64,000 nucleotides of DNA from Lachnospiraceae bacterium (GTDB lineage Bacteria > Bacillota > Clostridia > Lachnospirales > Lachnospiraceae). Made by a program: the position numbers and the translations under genes. The stretch lies in assembly GCA_910574865.1 (NCBI GenBank), contig CAJTDN010000005.1:248001-312000 (forward strand), in the 5' to 3' direction. The notes beneath the pieces are model-generated. The model was not told the origin of the DNA, ran no database searches, and saw nothing but the letters and a program-made list of their open reading frames with translations. This document shows, piece by piece, positions 43,629-52,133 of this stretch (its first letter is position 1; each line of letters opens with the position of its first letter).

Positions 43629-44822
43629 TTACTTCAACAAATTTAAAATGGAAGTTCCAATCGTCCCCTCCGGCATCCCCACGCCGAAATTGTCGCAGAC
43701 CGTCGCCCCGATTACCGCGAACCCATCCTGCACCGGCAGTGCCCCACCAAGCTCAAACCCCTTGGAATAGGCCAGAAATGGCACGTTTTCGCGCGTGTGG
43801 TCCGTTCCCCGGTACGTCGGGTCGTTCCCGTGGTCGGCGGTGAGAACCAGCAGGTCGTCCTCGCGCAACGCCTCCATCAAAATGCCCAGCTTCCCATCAA
43901 ACTTTTCGATTTCCCGCGCGTACCCGTGCGGATCCCTCCGATGTCCCCACTGCGTGTCAAAATCCACCAGGTTCACAAAGCACAACCCATGAAAATCCCG
44001 CGCCGCCAGTTCAATGGTCTGCTCCATCCCGTGCACCGAACTCTTCGACAATATTTTTTCCGTGATTCCCTCCCCCGCGAAAATGTCAAAAATCTTGCCG
44101 ACGCCAATCACGTCGTATCCGGCGTCCGCCAACGCGTCCAGTGCCGTGCGGCCAAACGGCGGAACCACATAGTCATGACGGTTTTTCGTCCGCACAAACT
44201 CGCCCCTGCGCTTCCCGACGTAGGGACGGGCAATCACGCGCCCCACCTTCCATTCCTCCCTCATCGTCAGTTCCCTGGCAATCCGGCAGCAGCGATATAA
44301 TTCTTCTAGCCCGAACGTCTCCTCGTTTCCGCAAATCTGCATGACGGAATCTGCCGACGTATAGACAATCATGTTCCCGGTGGCGATTTCCTCCTCCCCG
44401 TACTCGTCAATGACGGCCGTCCCGGCCGCGCTCTTGTTCCCGATTACCTTGTGTCCCGTCCGTGCCTCCAGTTCCGCGACCAGTTCCGGCGGAAAGCCAT
44501 TCTCCGTAAACGTGATAAATGGCTTCGAAGTTTCCAGTCCCATCATTTCCCAATGCCCGGTCATCGTGTCCTTCCCCCGGCTCCGCTCGCGAAGTTCACC
44601 AAAATACCCGAGCGGACGTGCCACGGGCGGCACCTGCCTTAGCCCGCGCAAATTGGCAAGTCCCAAACCCTGCAAATGAGGAATACAAAACTCATCCACG
44701 CTTTGCGAAATATGCCCCAGCGTGTCGGCTCCCTCGTCCCCGTATTCCGCCGCGTCCTTCGCGCAGCCAATTCCCAGAGAATCCAGCACGATTACGAACA
44801 CCCTGTTAAATCTTCCAGTCAA
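43629..44822 (-). CDS. deoB: Phosphopentomutase
   Basis: 397 aa. Alkaline-phosphatase superfamily. Metal and active-site blocks [45 protein letters not shown] and TADHGNDPT with [10 protein letters not shown]. It interconverts ribose/deoxyribose 1- and 5-phosphates in nucleoside salvage and pentose use. The start is placed at TTG 44822 (GGGAGTGGATGG upstream; product begins [14 protein letters not shown], like the family). A start 22 codons earlier has no good site. Stands alone at the end of the sugar region. Confidence 0.88.
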   Translation of the reverse strand: MTGRFNRVFVIVLDSLGIGCAKDAAEYGDEGADTLGHISQSVDEFCIPHLQGLGLANLRGLRQVPPVARPLGYFGELRERSRGKDTMTGHWEMMGLETSKPFITFTENGFPPELVAELEARTGHKVIGNKSAAGTAVIDEYGEEEIATGNMIVYTSADSVMQICGNEETFGLEELYRCCRIARELTMREEWKVGRVIARPYVGKRRGEFVRTKNRHDYVVPPFGRTALDALADAGYDVIGVGKIFDIFAGEGITEKILSKSSVHGMEQTIELAARDFHGLCFVNLVDFDTQWGHRRDPHGYAREIEKFDGKLGILMEALREDDLLVLTADHGNDPTYRGTDHTRENVPFLAYSKGFELGGALPVQDGFAVIGATVCDNFGVGMPEGTIGTSILNLLK

Positions 44823-45028
44823 CTTCCATCCACTCCCTTTTCCATTTTTAGGCGAAACTTCCATATGAAACCATCGTGTAAATGACAATGCGTCATTCGC
44901 GCTTCACTATTTATGTAACACTACAAATACAGTATATTTCTTTTCGTCTGAAAAATCCAATAAAATTTTCTTTTTTTACAAATTTTATATTTCTAAAAAA
45001 AACTCTTTCTTTTTTTGCCAAACTGTAT

Positions 45029-45034
45029 TATAAT
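45029..45034 (+). promoter_or_regulatory. -10 element of the tRNA-Ala gene
   Basis: TATAAT ends 8 nt before the tRNA 5' end. No good -35 at 17 bp. Confidence 0.5.
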
Positions 45035-45042
45035 GGACACAT

Positions 45043-45115
45043 GGGGCATTAGCGCAGTTGGGAGCGCGCAACATTCGCATTGTTGAGGCCAGGGGTTCGA
45101 ATCCCCTATGCTCCA
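45043..45115 (+). tRNA. tRNA-Ala (anticodon CGC)
   Basis: Cloverleaf of 73 nt. Acceptor GGGGCAT / ATGCTCC (one G-U), D stem GCGC/GCGC, anticodon stem CAACA/TGTTG with loop TTCGCAT giving anticodon CGC (reads GCG Ala codons). T arm AGGGG-TTCGAAT-CCCCT. Discriminator A; CCA not encoded. Followed within 6 nt by a terminator. Confidence 0.93.
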
Positions 45116-45120
45116 CGTAC

Positions 45121-45150
45121 AATGGGATTTCCGATGGAAGTCCCATTTTT
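45121..45150 (+). terminator. Terminator after tRNA-Ala
   Basis: AATGGGA...TCCCATT stem followed by a six-T run. Confidence 0.75.
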
Positions 45151-45352
45151 TGTGTGATTAGAAGCTTCGCTCCTACCATGCAAAAACCTCCAGGGGATAC
45201 GCACCGACACGGGAAGAAATCTGCCTCTAAAACCGTGCCTGACATTCCTGCCCATTTCCAACACATTTTCCGCACATTTTCTCTCCATCCCCATATACTA
45301 TAAGTGAGAAATATTTTTTCCACGTCACTTGTGAGGATGGAAGGAGTCCAAA

Positions 45353-45604
45353 ATGAAAACGACCGTCGACATCTTATCAGACAAAAAAGAACCGCCAGGG
45401 AACAATTACCGCAAAGGCACTTGTAAACAAACCTATGTCACTTACGTGATTCAACCGGGCGACACCCTACAAGGGCTTGCCGAAAAATTTGACACTACCT
45501 GCCAGACCCTGCTCGCGCTGAACCGCCTCGCGGCACCGCCCCGCCTTTACCGCGGCAATACCCTGCGCATACCGGAAAACTGCGAAAAAATATTTTCTAA
45601 ATAG
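45353..45604 (+). CDS. Small LysM-domain protein
   Basis: 83 aa. One LysM module, residues ~30-78: VTYVIQPGDTLQGLAEKFDT, then TLLALNRL and YRGNTLRIP. It has no signal peptide, so it may be cytoplasmic or spore-associated, as short LysM proteins of spore-formers are. GGAAGGAG precedes the ATG. It is followed by a series of hairpins (45,691-45,863). Confidence 0.82.
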   Translation: MKTTVDILSDKKEPPGNNYRKGTCKQTYVTYVIQPGDTLQGLAEKFDTTCQTLLALNRLAAPPRLYRGNTLRIPENCEKIFSK

Positions 45605-45690
45605 GTTTTTAAGAGTTTCGTAATAAATTTTCGTCTTCTTTTAGAGAATCAACATATTTTGGACACATTTTGTGAGTATACTAAATGTCA

Positions 45691-45863
45691 GATAGTTGAT
45701 AAACAACTATCTCCCCCCTCATAAAGTTTAGACATCTTGAGGGAAACCTCAGGATGTCGCACTTTACTCTCATTCCTTTAGATAACTATAAACAAGAAAA
45801 GCCGCTGACCGAAAGGTTGGCGGTTTTTCTTTGTTGGCGCATCCAATTAACGTGCGCCAACAA
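45691..45863 (+). ncRNA. Chain of four stable hairpins, candidate structured RNA
   Basis: GATAGTTG/CAACTATC (45691-45711). ACATCTTGAGG-GAAA-CCTCAGGATGT (45732-45757). CCGCTGACC-GAAA-GGTTGGCGG with a T-run (45802-45828), which looks like a terminator. TTGTTGGCGCA/TGCGCCAACAA (45831-45863). Two share GAAA tetraloops. No riboswitch class is recognised. Confidence 0.35.
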
Positions 45864-45919
45864 AGAAATAACTCGATATTTATCTTGGCATCTCCTCCAT
45901 ATGTCAAAACCACGCCTTC

Positions 45920-46494
45920 TTACACGGTTTCTAACACGGGATTTTTTCCAGCAATAACGTCCTCAATATCCTTTTTGCTCTTACTGGTAGCGAGAGTTAT
46001 TTGTTCTAAAGTAAACCCGTTATTATACATGTTCAAAATGACTTGCGCCATCCCTTGCGCCATCCCTTGCGCCATCCCTTGCGCCATCCCTTGCGCCATC
46101 CCTTGCTCCCTGCTCTTCTTTTTGTCAATTTCAATTTCTTCTTTCATCAATTCCCTTAATGCTTCACACCTGACAGAATCCCTCCTTACTTGTTCGTATA
46201 GTTCAAAATTGGCATTGACGCTGACCTGGAGTACGGCTTCAATATTGCTTCGCTCTCTGACATCCGTCACCTTACCCGAATTCTTTAAAAACTCTTTAAT
46301 ATCTTCAATATCCTTTCCTGTTCGCTCTCTTTTATCACCAAAAGATCGATGCGAATAGGTTCCTTGCTCAAGTTATACTCCGATATCAAGTCAAGTTCCT
46401 TGATATTTTCCCGCAATTCTAATTCGGCAGCCGCACAAAATGCCGGACGCCACTGTATTTTGTCTGGTAATTCTCTCACCGTTTCGCCTCCCAT
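45920..46494 (-). pseudogene. Rpn-family (PD-(D/E)XK nuclease/transposase-like) gene with internal deletion
   Basis: N-terminal part 46494-46285: PDKIQWRPAFCAAAELELRE, then YNLSKEPIRIDLLVIK, then a stop. C-terminal part 46270-45920: ERSNIEAVLQVSVNANFELY and EALRELMKEEIE followed by a Q-rich repeat. The central ~130 residues with the nuclease core are gone and the two pieces are in different frames. The C-terminal piece contains (MAQG)5, a 12-bp tandem repeat. Related N-terminal fragment at 29746-29940. Confidence 0.7.
46045..46104 (-). repeat. 12-bp tandem repeat, five copies
   Basis: GCGCCATCCCTT repeated five times without change, encoding MAQG units in the Rpn remnant. Perfect copies suggest recent slippage. 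Confidence 0.85.
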
Positions 46495-46640
46495 ATTTTA
46501 TTGGGGGTGCACTCCCTGCCGTGGACATTTTCGCGACCATTTTTTGGTCACTTACATGCAACGGCTCCTCTATACTCTATTATAAATTTCAGCCTTTATT
46601 ACGTCAATATAGATAATCACATAATTTTCTTAATTATAAG

Positions 46641-46810
46641 GTTACGGTTACAGTTCAGTCCCCGGCCAATCACCACGCTGATTGGCCGAGAGGATGCACG
46701 TAAATCTGGCCGATGCATCACCCGCTTTGCCGTAGGCAAACTAAAAATGCGGGTGATGCCCGTTACAATTCGGACCCGCGCTGGCGCGGGGCTGAATTGT
46801 AACAGGTTAC
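46641..46810. repeat. 170-bp intergenic element with inverted ends
   Basis: GTTACGGTTACAGTTCAG at the left and CTGAATTGTAACAGGTTAC at the right are inverted copies. Inside are further stems (GGCCAATC/GATTGGCC, ATCACCCGC/GCGGGTGAT). The same end motif CTGAACTGTAAC lies at about 30464-30475. Nothing coding. Confidence 0.55.
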
Positions 46811-46904
46811 GTGTTACTCCCCGGTCATACTTAAAGCTCCTACCGATTCGGGACTTGCACCCTCTGGAGACGTGCACCGCCGGGCGCACCCCATAAAAGA
46901 AAAA

Positions 46905-46945
46905 CCGCCCCCGCGGGAATGCCTCGAACATTCCCGCGGGGACGG
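46905..46945 (-). terminator. Terminator of the YjfB-like gene
   Basis: CCGCCCCCGCGGGAATG pairs with CATTCCCGCGGGGACGG. On the minus strand it ends in TTTTTCTTTT. Confidence 0.8.
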
Positions 46946-46961
46946 CTTTTCTTCCACTCCC

Positions 46962-47141
46962 TTACGCCCTCACGTCTATGTACTGTCCCAATCCTGGTGT
47001 GCTGGGAAGCATCTCGAACAGCTGCTGTGCGGCCATTTCCTGAGTGTCCATGGTTTCCTTCGCGACCGACAAGCTAACATTCATCTGCAGCTTCGCCGCA
47101 CTCATTGCCATGCTGGTCAATGCGACATCTGAAACATCCAT
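46962..47141 (-). CDS. YjfB-like putative motility peptide
   Basis: 59 aa: MDVSDVALTSMAMSAAKLQM at the start and AQQLFEMLPSTPGLGQYIDV near the end. This is the YjfB_N family pattern, with an amphipathic N-terminal helix; members are linked to motility in Clostridia and Bacillus, role unclear. GGAAGGAGG lies upstream. Followed by a strong terminator. Confidence 0.75.
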   Translation of the reverse strand: MDVSDVALTSMAMSAAKLQMNVSLSVAKETMDTQEMAAQQLFEMLPSTPGLGQYIDVRA

Positions 47142-47281
47142 GCCGAAAACCTCCTTCCAGGGCGCGCCCTTTTCACGCGTCCGTCAAAATATACCCTTCC
47201 GGGCATACCACGTCAAATGCGCTTCGCGCCAGCGGACTCTTCGAGTCCGTCAAAGTATATATCGACACTTCCCGTGTTTTT

Positions 47282-48163
47282 CTAAACTATTTTTTTCATT
47301 TCCGCCAGACGGTTCGCCAGCATGGCAAATTCTTCCAACGTCAACGTTTCCCCCCGCACGCTCGCGCCCTTCCCAAGCGCGTCAATCGCCGACTCGACCT
47401 CCGCCTTGGAGAAATCCAGCTCCGGCGAATTTTTCAACCCGTTCGCCAATGTCTTCCTCCGCTGCCCGAACGACGCGCGAATGACACGAAACAACAGTCC
47501 CTCGTCCGCCACTCGAACCGGCGGGGTTTCGTGCCGCTCCAGACGGATGACCGCAGAACCAACCTTCGGCCTCGGCATAAAACAATTCGGCGGCACGTTT
47601 GCTGCCACATAAGGCCTCGCGTAATATTGCACCGCCAACGATAATGCCCCATAATCCTTCTTCCCCGGCTCCGCCTGCATCCGCTCCGCCACTTCCTTTT
47701 GTACCATGACGGTCACGCTTCTTAACGGCACATGGCTCTCAAACAATCCCATGATGATTGGCGTCGTAATATAATAAGGAAGGTTCGCCACCACCTTGAT
47801 TGGCCGCCCCCCGTTATCCTCCCGCACGAGCCCCGCAATATCCACCTTCAGCACGTCGTCATTGATAATCCGCACATTTTCATAGCCGGACAACGTGTCC
47901 TCAAGGACCGGTATCAAATTTCTGTCAATCTCCACCGCCACGACTTTTCCCGCCGAACACGCCAAATACTGCGTCATCGTGCCAATTCCGGGGCCGATTT
48001 CGAGCACCATGTCCTCCTTCGTGATATCCGCCGCGCGGATAATCTTGTCCAACACGCGCGTGTCAATCAAGAAATTCTGCCCGAACTTCTTCTGGAAACG
48101 AAACTGATATTTCTGTAAAACGGCAATCGTGTTCTGCGGATTGCCAAGCGTCGGCTCCTTCAT
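47282..48163 (-). CDS. rsmA: 16S rRNA dimethyladenosine transferase
   Basis: 293 aa. SAM-binding motif I LEIGPGIGTMTQYL, motif II VVAVEIDRNLIPVL, catalytic NLPYYITTPIIM, then VQKEVAERM and the C-terminal RASFGQRRKTLANGL. It dimethylates A1518 and A1519 of 16S rRNA (E. coli numbering) during 30S maturation. ATG 48163 has GGAGGTAGG upstream. It follows tatD in the same direction, as in many Firmicutes. Confidence 0.95.
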   Translation of the reverse strand: MKEPTLGNPQNTIAVLQKYQFRFQKKFGQNFLIDTRVLDKIIRAADITKEDMVLEIGPGIGTMTQYLACSAGKVVAVEIDRNLIPVLEDTLSGYENVRIINDDVLKVDIAGLVREDNGGRPIKVVANLPYYITTPIIMGLFESHVPLRSVTVMVQKEVAERMQAEPGKKDYGALSLAVQYYARPYVAANVPPNCFMPRPKVGSAVIRLERHETPPVRVADEGLLFRVIRASFGQRRKTLANGLKNSPELDFSKAEVESAIDALGKGASVRGETLTLEEFAMLANRLAEMKKIV

Positions 48164-48223
48164 TCCTACCTCCCCATGTTCCATGAAACCTGACCGTTCG
48201 GCGCCCTTTTCGGGTTGTGGGAG

Positions 48224-48273
48224 ACAAGGAACCTGGCGTTATGCAGGCAAGCTTACAACGCCTCATTCCTTGT
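48224..48273. repeat. 50-bp palindrome between tatD and rsmA
   Basis: ACAAGGAACCTGGCGTT / AACGCCTCATTCCTTGT arms around GCAGGCAAGCTTAC, similar in plan to 41337-41401. The adjoining GCCCCGTGAAAAGTAAC is shared with the DUF2325 terminator. Confidence 0.5.
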
Positions 48274-48300
48274 TTCCCCGCCCCGTGAAAAGTAACGAAC

Positions 48301-49062
48301 TTATATCCCATAAAACGCTTTCGCGTTTTCCTCCGTGACCCTTGTCACCTCTTCCTCGCCGATGCCTTTGATTTCCGCGATTGCACGCGCCACGTAAAGC
48401 AAATTCAAGGAAGAATTCCTCTGTCCCCGGTACGGTTCCGGCGCCAAATACGGGCAGTCCGTCTCCAGCACGATGTTCGAAAGCGGAACTGCCACCACCG
48501 TCTCCTTCAGCCGCTTCCCGTTTTTGAACGTCACCACGCCGCCCACCCCGATTAAATACCCCATCCGCACATACTCCTCGGCCATTTCCCGGGAATAAGA
48601 ATAGCAATGGATAATCGCCTTCATCCCCCGCCCATGCGCCTTCAAGATTTCCATCGTGTCGGCCGCCGCCTCTCGGCTGTGGATGTTGACCGGCATGTCA
48701 AGCTCCCTTGCCAGCCCAAGCTGTCGGACGAACCAATGTTTTTGCTCTTCATGGCTTTCCTTGTCCCAATAATAATCCAGGCCGATTTCCCCCACGGCCA
48801 CGATTTTCTCCCGTTGCAAAAGCCGCCCCATGCGGGCAAAATTTTCCTCGTTTAAGGCGCCCACCTCGTCCGGGTGCACGCCAATCATGCCATACACGCC
48901 AGAAAAGCGCTCCGCCAGCCCCAGCACCTTGTCCCATGACGCGACAGTCGCGCTGGCGTTGACAATCGTGCCAACGCCAGCGCGTTCCATGGAACCAAGC
49001 AATTCCTCCCTGTCCGCGTCAAATTGTTTGTCATCATAATGCGCGTGCGTGTCAAAAATCAT
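48301..49062 (-). CDS. tatD: TatD-family metal-dependent DNase
   Basis: 253 aa TIM barrel. Metal ligands: DTHAHYDD (H-x-H), GEIGLDYYW (Glu), VNIHSREA (His), AIIHCYSYS (His) and VLETDCPYLAPEPYRG (Asp). Known TatD proteins are 3'-5' exonucleases. AGGAGG precedes the ATG. Upstream of rsmA on the same strand, the order typical of Bacillota. Confidence 0.93.
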   Translation of the reverse strand: MIFDTHAHYDDKQFDADREELLGSMERAGVGTIVNASATVASWDKVLGLAERFSGVYGMIGVHPDEVGALNEENFARMGRLLQREKIVAVGEIGLDYYWDKESHEEQKHWFVRQLGLARELDMPVNIHSREAAADTMEILKAHGRGMKAIIHCYSYSREMAEEYVRMGYLIGVGGVVTFKNGKRLKETVVAVPLSNIVLETDCPYLAPEPYRGQRNSSLNLLYVARAIAEIKGIGEEEVTRVTEENAKAFYGI

Positions 49063-49084
49063 AGCCGCCTCCTAATTTCCGTGC

Positions 49085-51289
49085 CTACCGCCCGGCCGCC
49101 CCTAATACTATATCGTCAATCTTCTCAAAAGTCTTAAGCCTATACGACACGACCGTGTTTCCCGCCACCAAGTACAGACGCTCGCCGGCGTACAAGGCAC
49201 GGACGTCGCTGGATAGCCCCATCAAGTCGCGGCTAAACAAACACTCGAACCCATTTTCCCCATAAGCGAAAATATAATACCTCGCCCCGGCGCCAAACGC
49301 GTTGAGTCCAATCAGGTTCTTCTTCACGTCCACGAACGCCGCCTTGTAATTGTACGTGACATCCGTCGAATACGTCCCCTCCAACACGTACTTATGCGCC
49401 TCCGTGACGTTCGCCGGGTCGGAAATGTCGAACATGGACAGTTTCACGCCGTCCGTCGTCATGCCTTCCTCGTCCACCTCCATGCCGATTCCGAGAAGCT
49501 TCCCGTCACCATATGGATGCAAATAGTCGGAAAATCCGGGAATCTTCAGCTCACCTATGATTTTCGGCTTTTTCGGGTTGGACAAATCCACCGAAAACAA
49601 CGGATCCGTCTCGCGGAACGTCACGAAATACCCCGCGTCGCCCATGAACCTTGCGGAATACACCCGCTCGTCCTCAGCCAGCCCTTCAATCCTCGCCAGC
49701 TCCTTCAAATTTTCATCCAGCACGTAAAGGGAATTGCTGTCCTTTTCCTCCCGTACCATTTCCACGTCCTCCACGACCTGTGCCTTTTGCGTGGCGCGCG
49801 GCACGATGCCCTCCAGCCAGAGCGGCATAATTCCATCGTCATCGTAGGACACGCTTGGGCGCACCGTCGTCACCAGCCGCAGGTTCCCCTCGTACTCGTC
49901 AATACAGAACGAATCGTTAATCGTTCCTTCCACGTCCGCCTGGCCGACCGCCGTCAACTTGCCGTCCTTGTAGGCAATCTTGCGCATACTTGTCTGCGAC
50001 ACGCGCACCTCGCGGCCTTTGGACTCCTCCATGTCGGAAGATTTCTTCTCCGCATAAGAATTTTCGCAGACATAAATATTTTCGCCGCTCACATAACACA
50101 AGTCCGTGTCCCCAAAAATCGCCTTGTTATCCACCACCACGTCCGGTTCCTTCAATGAAAAGGACGAAACCACCAAATATTTCCGCGCCGTGTCAAGCAT
50201 CGGCAAATACACGTTCCCCGCTTCAATCTTCTGACCGTCGACCACCGGCACGAAACCGTCCTCGTACGACCGTGCCACCTCGTAGTCCGCATAATAATTG
50301 CTGAACAAATAGACATACCCGTCCTTTATCCGTGTCGTATAATAACGGCCGCTCTGGGCAATCTTCCCGACACTTTTCGGACTTGACGGATTGCCGACGT
50401 CAAATGTCTCCGCCACCGCATACGTCCGATAGGTGGCATACTCGCCCTCACCCTCCCGGCGGCTTTCCGTGTAAGTCACGACCAGGCGGTCGTCCTGCAG
50501 GTAAATTTCCTCCACTCCCACCTCGTCGTCGAGCACGATTACGCCCAGCTCCTTCATCTCGTCCTGCTCGATTCCGATAATTTCCACGCGCTGCCCATGA
50601 AGTATGAACAAATGCTTCCCGTCCGTCTTGACGATGTCCGCCTCGCCCACGTCCTCCTCACGGGTATTGGTGTCCGAATAATCAACTTCCCCGCCATCCC
50701 TCCGACCGGTTTCCTGACTGATGCCTTCAAAGGACGTGTTCCCGCCATCGGCCGACTTGGCATCCTCCATCACGGACTCCTCCGTGAATATTTCCGCACC
50801 GCCTGCCATTGCACCGTCTTCCGAGAATACGCCCCCAAGGAAGCCCGAATTCATTTCCAAATCCGTCCCGTAACTCTGTCGTGCTTCCTGCTCTGCCTTA
50901 ATATACCTATAAACCTCGTCATAATCCTCGGCCGTGCGAACCGCGTTTTCCGCCTCCGCTTTCGCTCCCGCCTCCTGTCCTTCGGCTCCCGCCCCGTTTT
51001 CACCACCGTCGGCCGCCTTTCCCTTCGTATCGGCATCGGCAACCACCCGTTCCGCGTCGCAATGCCCTGGGTTAAACACGTCATAGATTTTGCCGCCCGC
51101 GACTCCAATGACCAGGATAAAGCACGCCGCGGCCGCAATCCCCAAGTAATGTATGGGTTTCATTCCTTTTTTCTTCTTCGTCCCAGACAGCCTCTTTTCC
51201 ACCGCCTCCGGCATCAAAGATTCCGGCACTTCCAAATCCTTTGTCTGCTCCTGTATTTTATTCTTCAAATTAATTTCATCGAAACTCAT
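49085..51289 (-). CDS. Membrane-anchored beta-propeller domain protein
   Basis: 734 aa. A cytoplasmic N-terminus of ~48 residues, one TM helix (YLGIAAAACFILVIGVAGG, ~48-66), then an acidic, Ala/Gly-rich linker. From about residue 205 there is a ~500-residue extracytoplasmic propeller (REEDVGEADIVKTDGKHLFI; LYVLDENLKELARI; LFSVDLSNPKKPKIIGELKI). The propeller type (COG4880-like) is common in Clostridia next to an ECF sigma gene, as here (51399-51923), so it may act as the cognate regulator or sensor. It starts at ATG 51289 with AAAGGAG upstream. Confidence 0.8.
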   Translation of the reverse strand: MSFDEINLKNKIQEQTKDLEVPESLMPEAVEKRLSGTKKKKGMKPIHYLGIAAAACFILVIGVAGGKIYDVFNPGHCDAERVVADADTKGKAADGGENGAGAEGQEAGAKAEAENAVRTAEDYDEVYRYIKAEQEARQSYGTDLEMNSGFLGGVFSEDGAMAGGAEIFTEESVMEDAKSADGGNTSFEGISQETGRRDGGEVDYSDTNTREEDVGEADIVKTDGKHLFILHGQRVEIIGIEQDEMKELGVIVLDDEVGVEEIYLQDDRLVVTYTESRREGEGEYATYRTYAVAETFDVGNPSSPKSVGKIAQSGRYYTTRIKDGYVYLFSNYYADYEVARSYEDGFVPVVDGQKIEAGNVYLPMLDTARKYLVVSSFSLKEPDVVVDNKAIFGDTDLCYVSGENIYVCENSYAEKKSSDMEESKGREVRVSQTSMRKIAYKDGKLTAVGQADVEGTINDSFCIDEYEGNLRLVTTVRPSVSYDDDGIMPLWLEGIVPRATQKAQVVEDVEMVREEKDSNSLYVLDENLKELARIEGLAEDERVYSARFMGDAGYFVTFRETDPLFSVDLSNPKKPKIIGELKIPGFSDYLHPYGDGKLLGIGMEVDEEGMTTDGVKLSMFDISDPANVTEAHKYVLEGTYSTDVTYNYKAAFVDVKKNLIGLNAFGAGARYYIFAYGENGFECLFSRDLMGLSSDVRALYAGERLYLVAGNTVVSYRLKTFEKIDDIVLGAAGR

Positions 51290-51342
51290 AACATGCAACT
51301 CCTTTCCTCACGTCTTATATCCCTCCGCCAGATGCAGCCCGC

Positions 51343-51444
51343 CACGCCAGCATCTGCCTTGGCCGTCCCGGCGCGCGGCTCTTGCGCTTCCTCGCCCGTC
51401 ACGCCAGCATCTGCCTCAGCCGTCCCAGCGCGCGGCTCTTGCGC
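51343..51444. repeat. 45-bp tandem duplication around the 3' end of the sigma gene
   Basis: 51343-51387 and 51400-51444 match except for a few substitutions (CACGCCAGCATCTGCCT...CGGCTCTTGCGC). The second copy lies inside the sigma gene; the first lies past its stop codon. Confidence 0.7.
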
Positions 51445-51923
51445 GAACGCACGGTAGCCGCGTTCATGCCCAGCGCCTCGCTGATTTCGTCGCTCGAATA
51501 GCCTCCCAGCACCGACCACCCGACAATCAGGCGGTCCTTCGCCTCCAACGAAAGAAACGCCTCCCGCACGTCCTGCGTCCGTGCGAAATCCATTTCACCC
51601 GTCGTCAAGCCGGCCGTCAAGTCCTCCGACAATTCCTCGTTATACTCACGGCCACACAGTCTCCTGCGGCACTGGTTCGCCAATATCTTAAACATCCAGC
51701 TGCGGAAGGAATCGTCCTTCTTAAGCTTCCCGATGTTTTCAAAGGCGGCCACCACGGCGTCCCCGACCGCGTCCTCCGCGTCCTGCTGTTGCTTCATCAT
51801 ATAATAGGCAAACTTGTACAAATCCTTATAGATTTTCGCGTACAATTCTGAAAACGCTTTCGCGTCCCCCCTTTTTGCCCGTCGAATCAACACCAATTCC
51901 GATGTTCCCCCATATTCGTACAT
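51399..51923 (-). CDS. ECF-type RNA polymerase sigma factor
   Basis: 174 aa. Region 2 (FSELYAKIYKDLYKFAYYMM, DAEDAVGDAVVAAF, SFRSWMFKILANQ) and region 4 (DRLIVGWSVLGGYSSDEISE, LGMNAATVRSRKSRALGRLR). It directs polymerase to stress or envelope promoters. The gene stops 110 bp before the propeller gene; its 3' end is part of a tandem duplication, so a read-through product would carry a second copy of its last helix. The anti-sigma is probably the adjacent membrane propeller protein. Confidence 0.85.
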   Translation of the reverse strand: MYEYGGTSELVLIRRAKRGDAKAFSELYAKIYKDLYKFAYYMMKQQQDAEDAVGDAVVAAFENIGKLKKDDSFRSWMFKILANQCRRRLCGREYNEELSEDLTAGLTTGEMDFARTQDVREAFLSLEAKDRLIVGWSVLGGYSSDEISEALGMNAATVRSRKSRALGRLRQMLA

Positions 51924-52030
51924 CCGTGCTCACCACCTTTACGTATCCTTTCGAAGACCTTCTTGACTACTAGAGTCGCGACTTCATGATTTTGTTGCAT
52001 GTCATGTAGAAAAATTTTCAGCTGTGCGGT

Positions 52031-52062
52031 AGAAGAGGGAAAGATTTCTCTTTCCCTCTTCT
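52031..52062. terminator. Hairpin between the aconitase-like and sigma genes
   Basis: AGAAGAGGGAAAGA and TCTTTCCCTCTTCT are perfectly complementary (14 bp, TTTC loop). Placed 72 nt downstream of the hydratase stop. Confidence 0.6.
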
Positions 52063-52133
52063 TTCCTATGATAATCATCCCGCCACCTTTCCACGACCGT
52101 GCACCCAAGTGCACGCACGGGAAAGACGGCCAA

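Noticed and set aside
46045-46104. Short CRISPR array
   Set aside because: 12-bp perfect tandem repeat inside a coding frame; no spacers.
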